The notes under the pieces are model-generated. The model was given only the letters and a program-made list of their open reading frames with translations, made no database searches and had not been told where the DNA came from. 64,000 bases of DNA from the NCBI GenBank assembly GCA_018818065.1, contig JAHISV010000007.1, positions 186,001 to 250,000 of the forward strand, given 5' to 3'. Origin of the DNA: Bacteroidota bacterium. GTDB lineage: Bacteria > Bacteroidota > Ignavibacteria > Ignavibacteriales > Melioribacteraceae. Of this stretch, positions 17,008 to 26,139 are shown one piece after another. A program made the translations under genes and the position numbers. Position 1 is the first letter of the stretch. Every line of letters begins with the position of its first letter.

Positions 17008-18198
17008 TTATTTAATTTTGACTTTTACTTCATTTTTAATTTCATCCGTAAGGTTATTTATTACCCTGTCTCCATTGTTCAAACCACCGGTAATTTCATA
17101 ATAATCGCCAAGGTCTCTTCCAATTGAAACGGGCATTTCCGTAGCCAAATCATTGCGGACTACAAATACAAAACTATTCCCGCCCTCTTTTCGTATTGCA
17201 TTTTTGGGCAGTACCAGATACTGTTCTTGTGTTAGAACAACATCTTTTTCAATATCATTAAGGAAAAGAACCTTCGCACTCATCTCGGGCAAGACACGGG
17301 TATCGTAGTTTTTGAATCCTACTTTTACCATTACTGTGGCTTTCGACCTGTCAGCAGTGGGGACAATTTTTGCGACGTATCCTGCGTAATTGTAAGAAGG
17401 ATAAGCATCAAGAGTAATCTGGCAACCCTGATCCGGTTTTATTTTTTCTATGTTTGATTCAGATACATCTGCCTCAACCTGAAGTGAAGTCATATCAGCC
17501 ATGGTTACAACGGCTCCTCTGGAATTTACACCTGCACCAAGCGGCGCAACTACTTCTCCAACATCGGCATTTTTGGTTAAAACTGTACCGTTAAAAGGAG
17601 CTCTGATAAGTGTATTTTCCAGGGCAACTTCAGCGCCAAGAACCATCGCTTTTGCAACATCAATAGAGGCAAGTACTTTTTGATATCTTGTTTCGGCAGC
17701 GTCAACATCCATCTGGCTCGTAAATCCTGATTTCAGAAGTTCTAATTGACGATTGTAATTTCTTTCGGATTCTTTTAAATCCGCCTCGCTCAATTTTTGG
17801 TTGGCTTTAGCCTGTTCAAGCTGAGCCTTAATATCGCTATCTTCAATTCGCGCGATAATCTGATTTTTAAAGACCGCATCCCCCTCTACAACTCCCAGCT
17901 GAACAAGCCGACCTGTCGCTTTTGAAGCCACGGCAGCTTTTCTCTGAGCTACTACATAACCGCTGGCAGTTAACACCGCGTTTGACTGGGCGGGCGTTTG
18001 AAGGGTCACTGAAGTTAATGAAACTTCAATATCTGCTGTAAACAATTTTGTATAACCATAATAAATAGCAAAACCAACAACGACCAGCACAATAACTGTA
18101 ATTATTGTATTAATCAGTCCTTTATTCCTGTCCGGGTTCACTGTTTTATTTGATCTGTCAATTCTCAGTGAGGATAAATCTGCATTCTTTGTTTCCAC
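17008..18198 (-). CDS. Membrane fusion protein (RND/HlyD periplasmic adaptor)
   Basis: 396 residues. A cytosolic N-terminal stretch of about 28 residues, a membrane anchor (INTIITVIVLVVVGFAIYYG), a lipoyl-like half domain (TASGYVVAQRKAAVASKATG), a coiled-coil hairpin (about 115-180), the second lipoyl half (TLIRAPFNGTVLTKNADVGEVV) and a beta-barrel domain. It bridges the inner-membrane ABC exporter to an outer-membrane channel; no TolC-like gene is nearby. It is the first gene of the operon, and a 19-bp palindrome about 80 bp upstream may be its operator. Confidence 0.92.
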   Translation of the reverse strand: METKNADLSSLRIDRSNKTVNPDRNKGLINTIITVIVLVVVGFAIYYGYTKLFTADIEVSLTSVTLQTPAQSNAVLTASGYVVAQRKAAVASKATGRLVQLGVVEGDAVFKNQIIARIEDSDIKAQLEQAKANQKLSEADLKESERNYNRQLELLKSGFTSQMDVDAAETRYQKVLASIDVAKAMVLGAEVALENTLIRAPFNGTVLTKNADVGEVVAPLGAGVNSRGAVVTMADMTSLQVEADVSESNIEKIKPDQGCQITLDAYPSYNYAGYVAKIVPTADRSKATVMVKVGFKNYDTRVLPEMSAKVLFLNDIEKDVVLTQEQYLVLPKNAIRKEGGNSFVFVVRNDLATEMPVSIGRDLGDYYEITGGLNNGDRVINNLTDEIKNEVKVKIK

Positions 18199-18639
18199 TT
18201 TTGCTCTCAGAATTAGTTTCCAAAGTAATTTTTATTATTAGTAGATAATTGCATAATTAAGGCAAATCCATAGTCTTGCACTAAACATAGTTTAGTGGAT
18301 ACTGGTTCTGTTTACCAATAGAATTTAAAATCTTAAGTGTAGTTATTAACCCGTATTGCTTCTAAATCATCCCTACGAGCTAATCATTGCTCTGCCAGCA
18401 ACATTCCATTTGACGTATAAATCTAGATTAAGTTTGAAAAATATTAAGATCGATACTACTAAAAAGAAATATTTTACTCGTATAAAATAATGAAGATGTG
18501 TGACAAAAATTTTACAATTATTGCTTTTTTCATAATTTCACAAATAAGGCATCATTATTAGTTTTAGAAAAAAATCAATTGTTATTTCTGAGCGGGATTT
18601 CTTTCAGGTTAAATGAGAGATCGGTTCGTTAACAAAGAC
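18199..18639. other. Noncoding region between the YgiQ gene and the efflux operon
   Basis: 441 bp without a credible gene. It must hold the end of the ygiQ transcript and the promoter of the efflux operon. The one feature that stands out is the 19-bp palindrome at 18279-18297. I see no strong hairpin terminator. Confidence 0.6.
18279..18297. promoter_or_regulatory. Perfect palindrome, candidate operator of the efflux operon
   Basis: CACTAAAC-ATA-GTTTAGTG: two perfect 8-bp arms with a 3-bp centre, about 80 bp before the ATG of the membrane fusion gene. Size and symmetry suit a dimeric repressor such as TetR or MarR. No regulator gene lies beside it, so the binding protein is unknown. Confidence 0.5.
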
Positions 18640-20397
18640 TTAGTTTTTCCTTCTTCTCTTTCCCGCATTCTTTTGGCGTACTTCGGGTTTTACGTGAGCA
18701 ACCGGATTCCTGGTGGGTAAAGTAGCAATATCTTTCTGCTTGTTTTTGCCGCCAAGTTCTTTTTCAACAAACAGCTTTTCTCTTGTGAAAGGATTAACTC
18801 CTGTATAGTACATGAGAGTTGAGTAGGTGGAAGGTGTTGGAGTAAATATCTGAACCTGTTCGGGAGAAATCTCCAATCTATCGGAAGCGAATGTTTTTAA
18901 TTCTTTCATTTCTTCACCTGAACAACCGGGGTGAGCGGCAATAAAATAATAGGTAAGAAACTGGTTCTTACCCGCCTCTTTTGAATAGCGGTAGAACATA
19001 TCCTTAAATTTTTCGAGAGACTTCTTACCCGGCTTGCCCATCAAATCCAGTACTTTATCATTGGAATGCTCGGGAGCTATTTTCATTTGCCCGGATGTAT
19101 GTTTGCTAACAACCCGTTTTAGATATTCATAACCATATTTATCATCATCGGTAACAAGATCATATCGAATCCCGCTGGCGACAAAAATCTTTTTAATCCC
19201 CTCAATTCTTTCCATCTTCTCAAGGATTTCAATATTGGGTTTATGGGTTGGTTTTAAGGCGCCGCATGTATCGGGGAATACGCACCGCTTTTCTTCGCAG
19301 ACACCAAGCTTCAGTTTCTTGTCGCACTCATATCCATACATATTTGCTGTAGGGCCGCCAACATCTGCAATGTTGCCCTTAAAAGTTTTGTCTTTTGTAA
19401 AATCGTTCGCTTCATTAATAATGGATTCCTGACTCCGGCTAACAATAGTTCTTCCCTGATGAACAGCTATGGCACAAAAGTTACACTCGCCGTAACATCC
19501 ACGATGTGTTGTTATTGAATGACGAATAGTATCCAGGGCACGGACCTTTCCTTCCTTGCCGTAATATGGATGAACCTCTCTCTCAAACGGGAGGTCATAG
19601 TAGGAATCAAGTTCTTTCATGGTTGGATTTGGCTGCGGCGGGTTTTGTATGTAATACCTGTCACCTGTCTGCTGACATAAACCTTTAGCCGTAATAGGAT
19701 CATTATTGTGATAGAAGAGTTCGAACATTTCTGCGAATGCCTTCTTGCTTTCGACACACTCTTCAAAGGAAGGAAGTTGAACATATTTATAGTTTGGCTC
19801 ACTGGAGATATAAGCAACACCTTTTACGGAATCTCCGCTTTTACCCTGTTTAAGTTTTTTGGTCAATTCAAGTGTTGCCTTTTCGCCCATGGCATAAACA
19901 AGGTAATCAGCTTTCGCATCGAAGAGCAAGGATCTGCGGAGCTTATCTGACCAGAAATCATAATGAGTAATTCTCCTCAGGCTAGCCTCAATCCCACCAA
20001 GAACAATCGGTTTGCTGCTTTTATAGTATTGCCGAATAAGATTGGAGTATTTAATTACGGCGCGGTCGGGGCGTCTGTTGTTCACTTCGCCCGGTGTAAA
20101 GTCATCTTGTCTGCGTTTCTTTTGTGATGCCGTATAGTTCGCCACCATGCTGTCAACGCTTCCGCCAGTCACGCCCCAGTAAAGTTCAGGTTCGCCAAGC
20201 CGCTTAATATCTCTATCGTTAGTCACATCCGGTTGAGCAATAATCCCCACCTTGTAACCATGTTCAAGAAGAAGCTTACCGATAACTGCAACACCATTAA
20301 AGGAACTGTCGATATATGTGTCGCCTGAAACGAGAATAATATCAAGTTTATTCCAGCCGAGGTGGTTCACTTCTTCAATGGTTGTGGGGAGAAACAT
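18640..20397 (-). CDS. ygiQ: YgiQ-family radical SAM protein
   Basis: 585 residues. An N-terminal B12-binding-like Rossmann part (DIILVSGDTYIDSSFNGVAVIG) is followed by the radical SAM domain, whose [4Fe-4S] cysteines are Cys301, Cys305 and Cys308 in HRGCYGECNFCAI. The C-terminal part has the YgiQ-type FTPTPSTYSTLMYYTG segment and a basic tail (KKNAGKRRRKN-like). The family is widespread but its reaction is not established. The gene has its own unit; upstream, an 89-bp palindromic element separates it from the hydrolase gene. Confidence 0.92.
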   Translation of the reverse strand: MFLPTTIEEVNHLGWNKLDIILVSGDTYIDSSFNGVAVIGKLLLEHGYKVGIIAQPDVTNDRDIKRLGEPELYWGVTGGSVDSMVANYTASQKKRRQDDFTPGEVNNRRPDRAVIKYSNLIRQYYKSSKPIVLGGIEASLRRITHYDFWSDKLRRSLLFDAKADYLVYAMGEKATLELTKKLKQGKSGDSVKGVAYISSEPNYKYVQLPSFEECVESKKAFAEMFELFYHNNDPITAKGLCQQTGDRYYIQNPPQPNPTMKELDSYYDLPFEREVHPYYGKEGKVRALDTIRHSITTHRGCYGECNFCAIAVHQGRTIVSRSQESIINEANDFTKDKTFKGNIADVGGPTANMYGYECDKKLKLGVCEEKRCVFPDTCGALKPTHKPNIEILEKMERIEGIKKIFVASGIRYDLVTDDDKYGYEYLKRVVSKHTSGQMKIAPEHSNDKVLDLMGKPGKKSLEKFKDMFYRYSKEAGKNQFLTYYFIAAHPGCSGEEMKELKTFASDRLEISPEQVQIFTPTPSTYSTLMYYTGVNPFTREKLFVEKELGGKNKQKDIATLPTRNPVAHVKPEVRQKNAGKRRRKN

Positions 20398-20470
20398 AAA
20401 TTCCTACTAAATATCTTATTTACAAATAAAGCTCATTAAGGATGGAATTACAAGGAGAATATTAAAATAC

Positions 20471-20559
20471 AAATAGCACGCTGATAACGCAGATTTAACA
20501 GGTTATCACAGATTAAAACTGTGAATATCAGTCTGATCCGCGTCATCTGTGTTCTATTT
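20471..20559. repeat. 89-bp imperfect palindromic intergenic element
   Basis: The whole stretch folds on itself around position 20515. The outer arms match as AAATAG...CTATTT, then GAT-ACGC-GAT blocks in register, and the centre is TCACAG-ATTAAAA-CTGTGA. About 31 of 41 positions pair as Watson-Crick. It ends one base before the stop codon of the CocE-like gene. It looks like a REP- or MITE-like dispersed intergenic repeat rather than a simple terminator, since the stem is long, imperfect and lacks a clean T run on the minus strand. Confidence 0.7.
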
Positions 20560-20560
20560 T

Positions 20561-22441
20561 TTACTCGCTTTTTTGAAAAACTATCTGCGACGGAAAGTCT
20601 CCAGATAAATAAATACGTTGTGTTGCTTTCTGAAAATCACTCTCATCCGCAGAATATATGTCAACAAACTTTTGCGGATTCCTGTCAAATAGCGGAAACC
20701 AGCTGCTTTGTATCTGAACCATTATTTTGTGCCCCTTCTTGAAAGTATGAGCAACATCGTTTAGATCAAATTTCAAATTTGTTACTTCGCCGGGAACCAT
20801 TGCTTCGGGCTTTTCCATGCTATTTCTGAATTTAGCCCTGAAGATATCTCCCCTAAGCATCATCTGATATTCATCTTCACGATTCATTTCTTCGCCGGGG
20901 ATTACATCAATCACTTTTACAACAAAGTCACAATCTGTCCCACTGGTTGAAACAAATAAATCAACTCCAATTTTTCCCAGCACAGTAAGGTCTTCTTCAA
21001 GAATTCGTGATTCGAATACTAGCACATCTTCACGATCAGCCACAAATGATTGATCTTCCACCATGTATGGTTTCGGTACATCAGTGGTAACCTGTGCTGT
21101 AAATGGAACCGGGTTGGATGGATCACTTATATATTCGGCATAATCTAACTTGTCAATCCCGGAAGGTTTGAAAGATAATGCCCCATTGGGGCCTAAATAT
21201 AATGGTGTATCAACAAGTCCATTAGGGGGCCAAACATCGAATTCTTTCCACTCATTTGAGCCCGTAATAAAAATACTCGCCTCAGGAATTGTAAGATTTC
21301 CTTTCCCCTTCAAATGATAATTGAAAAATGGCAGAATAATTTTTTCAGCATAAAAATCACGTGTCTTGCTGGCAAATGAAATATCACCTAAACTATCTCC
21401 CGCGCAACGAACCCAACCACCATGGTACCATGGACCCATTACCAGATTATTCTTACTGCCGGGACTATTGGCTTCAATCGTCTGATAAGTCTTAAGTGCG
21501 CCATTCAGGTTCTCAGCATCGAACCACCCGCCAACAACTAAAGTGGCTGGTTTAATATTTTTAAGGTGAGGAAGAATATTTCTGGCTTTCCAGAATTCGT
21601 CATAGGTGCCGTGGGTTATAATATCATTCCAGAAGGGTATTTTGTCATGATAATAATTTTCGTTTACATTTTTAAGTGGGCCCATTTCCAGAAAAAATTT
21701 ATATCCGTCTTTGGTCGGGAACTGAAACTCTGCAGGCCAACTATCTGTCAATCCATTTCGTTCAGGGCCGAATACATACATAAATCCGAAACTGCCTCCA
21801 AGTGCAAGCGCGCCATTGTGGTGCCAGTCATCACCGTTAAACCAATCCGCAATGGGAGCCTGCGGTGAAACGGCTTTAAGGGCAGGATGAGCATCAATAG
21901 CGCCGGCGGAGGCATAAAACCCGGGATATGAAATTCCGAACAGACCAACATTACCATTGTTGTTTGGAACATTCTTAACCAGCCAGTCTATAGTGTCATA
22001 TGTATCTGTGCTCTCATCAATATCAGCTGCACCTGATTTCTCGTTAAGGTGCGGACGCATGTTTACATACTCACCCTCTGACATAAATCTGCCCCGAACA
22101 TCCTGATAAACAATTATGTAATGTTCTTTTATATAATGATTCCATGCATATCGTCTGTGAGCATAATAACCAGTTGAATCACCATAAGGTCCTATGCTAT
22201 AAGGTGTACGGAGAATTAATATTGGATATTCTATGGAAGTATCATTTGGTGAGTATACGATTGTATGAAGTTTTATCCCATCCCGCATCTCAATTCTGTG
22301 ATTACTTTTAGAATAATTTTCTTCAAGATATGAGTCATCTACAAAGTATTTTTTTTCAGAAAAAGGTTTTTCAGCAGGTTTGCATGAAATAAACATTGTT
22401 GTTACAATAAACAAAGCGATGATTAAACTAAGAGTTCTCAT
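20561..22441 (-). CDS. CocE/NonD family lipoprotein hydrolase (X-Pro dipeptidyl-peptidase-like)
   Basis: 626 residues. A lipoprotein signal (MRTLSLIIALFIVTTMFISC, Cys20 lipidated) anchors it to a membrane. The alpha/beta hydrolase domain has the oxyanion segment RTPYSIGPYG, the DVRGRFMSEGEY motif, and the nucleophile Ser171 in FGISYPGFY. The C-terminal jelly roll typical of CocE and X-Pro peptidases runs from about 400 (DVARTFKKGH-like ending, KKGHKIMVQIQSSWFP). The family cleaves acyl esters, glutaryl-amides or X-Pro peptides; which applies is unknown. It appears to be transcribed alone. Confidence 0.92.
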   Translation of the reverse strand: MRTLSLIIALFIVTTMFISCKPAEKPFSEKKYFVDDSYLEENYSKSNHRIEMRDGIKLHTIVYSPNDTSIEYPILILRTPYSIGPYGDSTGYYAHRRYAWNHYIKEHYIIVYQDVRGRFMSEGEYVNMRPHLNEKSGAADIDESTDTYDTIDWLVKNVPNNNGNVGLFGISYPGFYASAGAIDAHPALKAVSPQAPIADWFNGDDWHHNGALALGGSFGFMYVFGPERNGLTDSWPAEFQFPTKDGYKFFLEMGPLKNVNENYYHDKIPFWNDIITHGTYDEFWKARNILPHLKNIKPATLVVGGWFDAENLNGALKTYQTIEANSPGSKNNLVMGPWYHGGWVRCAGDSLGDISFASKTRDFYAEKIILPFFNYHLKGKGNLTIPEASIFITGSNEWKEFDVWPPNGLVDTPLYLGPNGALSFKPSGIDKLDYAEYISDPSNPVPFTAQVTTDVPKPYMVEDQSFVADREDVLVFESRILEEDLTVLGKIGVDLFVSTSGTDCDFVVKVIDVIPGEEMNREDEYQMMLRGDIFRAKFRNSMEKPEAMVPGEVTNLKFDLNDVAHTFKKGHKIMVQIQSSWFPLFDRNPQKFVDIYSADESDFQKATQRIYLSGDFPSQIVFQKSE

Positions 22442-22601
22442 TTTATCTCCATGTATTAAACAGAAAAGGAATGGTCAGCACAAATAAGATATCTTTCGGG
22501 GTAAGATTTTCTATTGATCTAACTGAAGTAAAAATAATTGAAGTTAGGCAAATGTCAAAATACTTTTAAGGTATTTTGGTAATTCTGTACCTGGAATGGA
22601 G

Positions 22602-23186
22602 TCAAATGCCAATTTTTATATCAAAAACATTAAGTAATGATATCGCTTCCGGGAGGGAGAATTTCGCCTCTTTCAATTTATTATTGACCGGATTAATTGA
22701 ATAGTCCTTCGCATCACTAAAATCAGCTTTCGAAAGATTGGTCTGGTCGAAAAGAGTACCTGTTAGTGTTGTACCGGAAAAATCGGACGCCGTCAAATTG
22801 GTTTTATAAAAATCACAATCTACTACTTCGCTATTTATAAAATTAGTTTTAGACAACATTAGTTCTGAAAAATTACAATTATTGATGAGGCAAGCATTAA
22901 AATCAATCTCAATAAGCAGGTTATTCACTTCCACAAAGTTTATTCCAACCAGTTTACATTCAGTAAATTTCACACCCTGTAAACTTGTTCCCTTAAGATT
23001 TGTAAGACTGAGGTTGCACGATTTGAAGTGACAGTTTGTAAATACTGAGTCAAGAAAGATTGCTTTGGTAAAGTCACACTTTTCGAAAGTGCACTCATGA
23101 AATGATTTGGACAACAGCTTATAGCCGGAAACATCAAGATCTTTGAACTCTACTTTTTCAAATTCTTTTTTAGTACTCCCTTTCAT
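22602..23186 (-). CDS. Pentapeptide repeat protein (McbG/Qnr-like)
   Basis: 194 residues, nearly all pentapeptide repeats with Phe or Leu at the centre (for example FEKCDFTKAIFLDSVF and NLTASDFSGTTLTGTLF), which form a right-handed four-sided helix. The C-terminal tail, NKLKEAKFSLPEAISLL, is the pattern seen in McbG/Qnr-like DNA-gyrase-protecting proteins. Protection of gyrase is thus possible but not shown. It follows the Nudix gene by 8 bases and closes a RecQ-Nudix-pentapeptide operon. Confidence 0.87.
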   Translation of the reverse strand: MKGSTKKEFEKVEFKDLDVSGYKLLSKSFHECTFEKCDFTKAIFLDSVFTNCHFKSCNLSLTNLKGTSLQGVKFTECKLVGINFVEVNNLLIEIDFNACLINNCNFSELMLSKTNFINSEVVDCDFYKTNLTASDFSGTTLTGTLFDQTNLSKADFSDAKDYSINPVNNKLKEAKFSLPEAISLLNVFDIKIGI

Positions 23187-23194
23187 ACCTAATC

Positions 23195-23743
23195 TTATTC
23201 TCCAAATATTTTATGAGATTTGCGCACAAGTCTAAGCACAGATTCGTCCTGTGTATATTCATTTATTTTACTTAGCTCAATCCACTTAAGATCGTGAGAT
23301 TCATCGCTAACCAGATACTCTTCAGAACCGTTGCAAATCATTAAAAACCTAATATCAAAATGGAAATGTTCAGGTTCAGTTCCTCGAGCAGGAATAGGAT
23401 GAACATCAATATCAAATATTTCTTTAGAATAAGGATGGGAATCACTTAATCCTGATTCCTCTTCCACTTCCCTTATGGCAACATTCAGTGTATTTGGATC
23501 ACCATCGGAATGTCCACCTAACTGCAACCACTTATCCAGTTTTTTATGATGAGTAAGAAGAGCATGCGATTTAGCTTTATTGAGTAACCAGGCTGATCCG
23601 GTAATGTGCCCGTAAATTTGTGATCTTTCGAAACAGTCCTGATAATCTGAAATAAACCTTACAAACTTGTTTGCAATATCACTTTCATCTGGAGTGTTCA
23701 ATTTGTATTTATCCAATAAACCAAGCAAAGATTTTCTATGCAT
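23195..23743 (-). CDS. Nudix hydrolase
   Basis: 182 residues. The Nudix box is LGGHSDGDPNTLNVAIREVEEESGL; the core REVEEESG that binds the metal is intact, while the upstream Glu is Asp, as in many relatives with GGHxDGD. After the box comes PARGTEPEHFHFDIRF, common in this subgroup. The enzyme hydrolyses a nucleoside diphosphate linked to another group; the substrate is unknown. It is the middle gene of an operon, 11 bases after recQ. Confidence 0.9.
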   Translation of the reverse strand: MHRKSLLGLLDKYKLNTPDESDIANKFVRFISDYQDCFERSQIYGHITGSAWLLNKAKSHALLTHHKKLDKWLQLGGHSDGDPNTLNVAIREVEEESGLSDSHPYSKEIFDIDVHPIPARGTEPEHFHFDIRFLMICNGSEEYLVSDESHDLKWIELSKINEYTQDESVLRLVRKSHKIFGE

Positions 23744-23754
23744 TTATTTCCTTT

Positions 23755-25206
23755 TTAATCACCACAAACATCACAATTCTGACAGGCTTTTTCACCAGGA
23801 AAGCCAAAGTAATCCGAGATGTAAGTTCTTCTGCAATCAACGGACTTAAAGTAATTGACAACAGAGAGTAGTTTTTTATTATCACTCAATAATTTTTCGG
23901 CAAGTCTTTTATCATCTTCCAGTTCATGCGGGAGCGAGCCAACTAATTTGAAGTTACCCTCTTCCAAAGTTCCTTCGGTAACACCATAGCGGTCCAACAT
24001 TGAAAGAACAGTTTCTACACGAAAATCATTCCTATCTCTATGACTCATTCTCTCCCGAATATAATCTGCGCCCATTGCCGCTACAGCATCCTTATCAGTC
24101 TTAAGAATATCAAATACCTGTGAATAGTATTCTGCATTTGGATTTGCCCATTTGATAAACTCCATCTGCGTATAAAGATCCTGCTGGTTGTACATCATCA
24201 GGCATGTAGAGTCTTTTCCATCCCGTCCGGCGCGTCCAATTTCCTGATAGTATGATTCTATTGACGAAGGAACTTCGGCATGAATAACAAACCTGATATC
24301 AGGTTTATCGATACCCATTCCAAATGCATTTGTAGCCAGAATTAAATCCTGCTTGCCCGAGAGAAAATCCCGCTGAGTCTGCTTACGCCTTCTTGCCTCA
24401 AGCTTGCCATGGTAAACACCATGCCTGTAACCTTTATCACCAATAATCTGGGAATAATATTCAAGTTTTTTAATAAGTGAAAAATAGATAATTCCGGGAC
24501 CTTTGTATTTTTCAAACATTCCATAAATAGCTTCAAGCGTTTCTTTTTCATCATAGATGTCTACCGTTTCCAACCTAAGGTTCGGGCGCTGAATGCCCTG
24601 ATGAAACACCTCTATTTGATCCGGGGTTAACCCAAGTTTATCAATGATATCTTTCTGCACATCAGGGGTAGCGGTGGCAGTTAAAGCAATGGTAAGAGGA
24701 TTACCCATAAACTCTCTGAATTCGGCAATCCTTGAATAATCCGGACGAAAATCATGTCCCCACTCAGATATGCAATGCGCCTCGTCTACAGCAAGCAGAG
24801 AAATTTTTGTTTTTTTAATTTCTTTAACAAAGTCAGGTTTTCTGAAACGTTCAGGAGTCACATATAGAAGTTTCACTTCACCATCAACAAATTTTTGAAG
24901 CCTGGCTTTACGCTGTTTTGGGGTAACGGTTGAATTAATAAATTCGGCAGGAATATTCTTTTTCTTGAGGGCATCAACCTGATCCTGCATTAAAGCAATA
25001 AGGGGACTAATAACAATAGTCCCCCCATCAAACATTAAAGCCGGTATTTGATAGCAAAGTGATTTGCCACCGCCGGTTGGCATCAAAACTAAAGAATGTT
25101 TATTCTCGTTTACAGTTCTTTCAATAATCCTTTCTTGCTTTCCACGGAACGAATCAAATCCAAAAAATTTATTCAGAACATCTTTTGCCTTACTCATAAT
25201 CACCAT
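23755..25206 (-). CDS. recQ: RecQ-type ATP-dependent DNA helicase, short form
   Basis: 483 residues. All helicase motifs are present: motif I MPTGGGKSLCYQIP, motif II AVDEAHCISEWGHDFRPDY, motif III ALTATATP, and motif VI QEIGRAGRDG. The zinc site is Cys-x16-Cys-x2-Cys-x2-Cys at the very end (CRRTYIS...ACQNCDVCG). The protein stops there, so it lacks the winged-helix and HRDC domains of long RecQ proteins and resembles the RecS-like short forms. It unwinds DNA 3' to 5' in repair. The start could be the ATG at 25206 or the one three codons later. Confidence 0.92.
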   Translation of the reverse strand: MVIMSKAKDVLNKFFGFDSFRGKQERIIERTVNENKHSLVLMPTGGGKSLCYQIPALMFDGGTIVISPLIALMQDQVDALKKKNIPAEFINSTVTPKQRKARLQKFVDGEVKLLYVTPERFRKPDFVKEIKKTKISLLAVDEAHCISEWGHDFRPDYSRIAEFREFMGNPLTIALTATATPDVQKDIIDKLGLTPDQIEVFHQGIQRPNLRLETVDIYDEKETLEAIYGMFEKYKGPGIIYFSLIKKLEYYSQIIGDKGYRHGVYHGKLEARRRKQTQRDFLSGKQDLILATNAFGMGIDKPDIRFVIHAEVPSSIESYYQEIGRAGRDGKDSTCLMMYNQQDLYTQMEFIKWANPNAEYYSQVFDILKTDKDAVAAMGADYIRERMSHRDRNDFRVETVLSMLDRYGVTEGTLEEGNFKLVGSLPHELEDDKRLAEKLLSDNKKLLSVVNYFKSVDCRRTYISDYFGFPGEKACQNCDVCGD

Positions 25207-25232
25207 TTATAACACTTCGCAGAATCAATTAC

Positions 25233-25955
25233 TTAATTACTTTGTACTGATAATTTTTTACCATTCTCAAGAAGTACTTCGTACTTATAACCGAATCCAA
25301 AATCTTTATCGATGGCAACAGCCCCTTCAACTTCTACAATAGTACCAATTTCAAAAACATCATCAGTTGTTAAGGTTAAATCAAAGTTACCATCAAAATC
25401 AGTACCGTCCTGAATATGAACCCAATTCTTGCTCATGATAGCGGCATTGAACTTTGTTACTTTTCCACTTAGCTTAACCATCTTACCATTAAGGTCTGCC
25501 TTATTTTCGTACAAATCTGCAATTGTAATTCCCCCTTCGGCAGGTTCCACTGAAACAGTAATTTTATCGCCTATTGCTTTTTTACTTCCGGGAGGGGTAT
25601 TTGCTTCTGGAGCATTTTCCAACATAAAGGGTTCGGTTCTTATTTCCTGAACGAAAAGAACGGATTCAAATGTGCGGTCTAAGTCCTCACTTTTGAAATT
25701 TTTCATTTCCATAAAATCTTTATAATAATATTTTTTACCTATCTCTATTTCCTGTTTTGGAATTGCAATCCAGATTTTATCACCATAGTCATCAACTAGA
25801 ACATAAGTGTAAGATGCAACGTTAAGTACTTCTTCCGCAACTACTTCGATAGACTGTGGATCAATTTTCGATTTATCAACTACTACCTCTTTTTCATTTT
25901 GACAGGCACTAAAAGTTAAAATAACAACAATAAGGGTTAACGCTAAAGATTTCAT
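25233..25955 (-). CDS. Lipoprotein with NrfJ-like OB-fold domain
   Basis: 240 residues from the ATG at 25955, which has the ribosome site AAGGAGT and begins a lipoprotein signal (MKSLALTLIVVILTFSAC). A longer frame up to 26021 has no ribosome site and would bury the signal. The C-terminal half (VKLSGKVTKFNAAIMSKNWVHIQDG, then VVEVEGAV-like IVEVEGAVAIDKDFGFG) matches the OB-fold seen in NrfJ-like and nucleic-acid-binding lipoproteins of Bacteroidota and Geobacter. The N-terminal half has a similar strand-rich layout (YTYVLVDDYGDKIWIAI) and may be a diverged second copy. Function unknown; it sits in the outer or inner membrane facing the periplasm. Confidence 0.75.
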   Translation of the reverse strand: MKSLALTLIVVILTFSACQNEKEVVVDKSKIDPQSIEVVAEEVLNVASYTYVLVDDYGDKIWIAIPKQEIEIGKKYYYKDFMEMKNFKSEDLDRTFESVLFVQEIRTEPFMLENAPEANTPPGSKKAIGDKITVSVEPAEGGITIADLYENKADLNGKMVKLSGKVTKFNAAIMSKNWVHIQDGTDFDGNFDLTLTTDDVFEIGTIVEVEGAVAIDKDFGFGYKYEVLLENGKKLSVQSN

Positions 25956-26139
25956 ATGGTACTCCTTTTGATAATTTTGGTTCGCAATATACGAAACATT
26001 TTCAAAAGCGTTCGACCTCATAATTGATTTTTGAACTTAAAAAAGATTTTCCTATTGGAAATCTATATTTTGTTTGCAATATTGCCTTCAGAATATTCGC
26101 TTTATCGACTACAAATCAAATAACCGGGGGGACAGTTTG

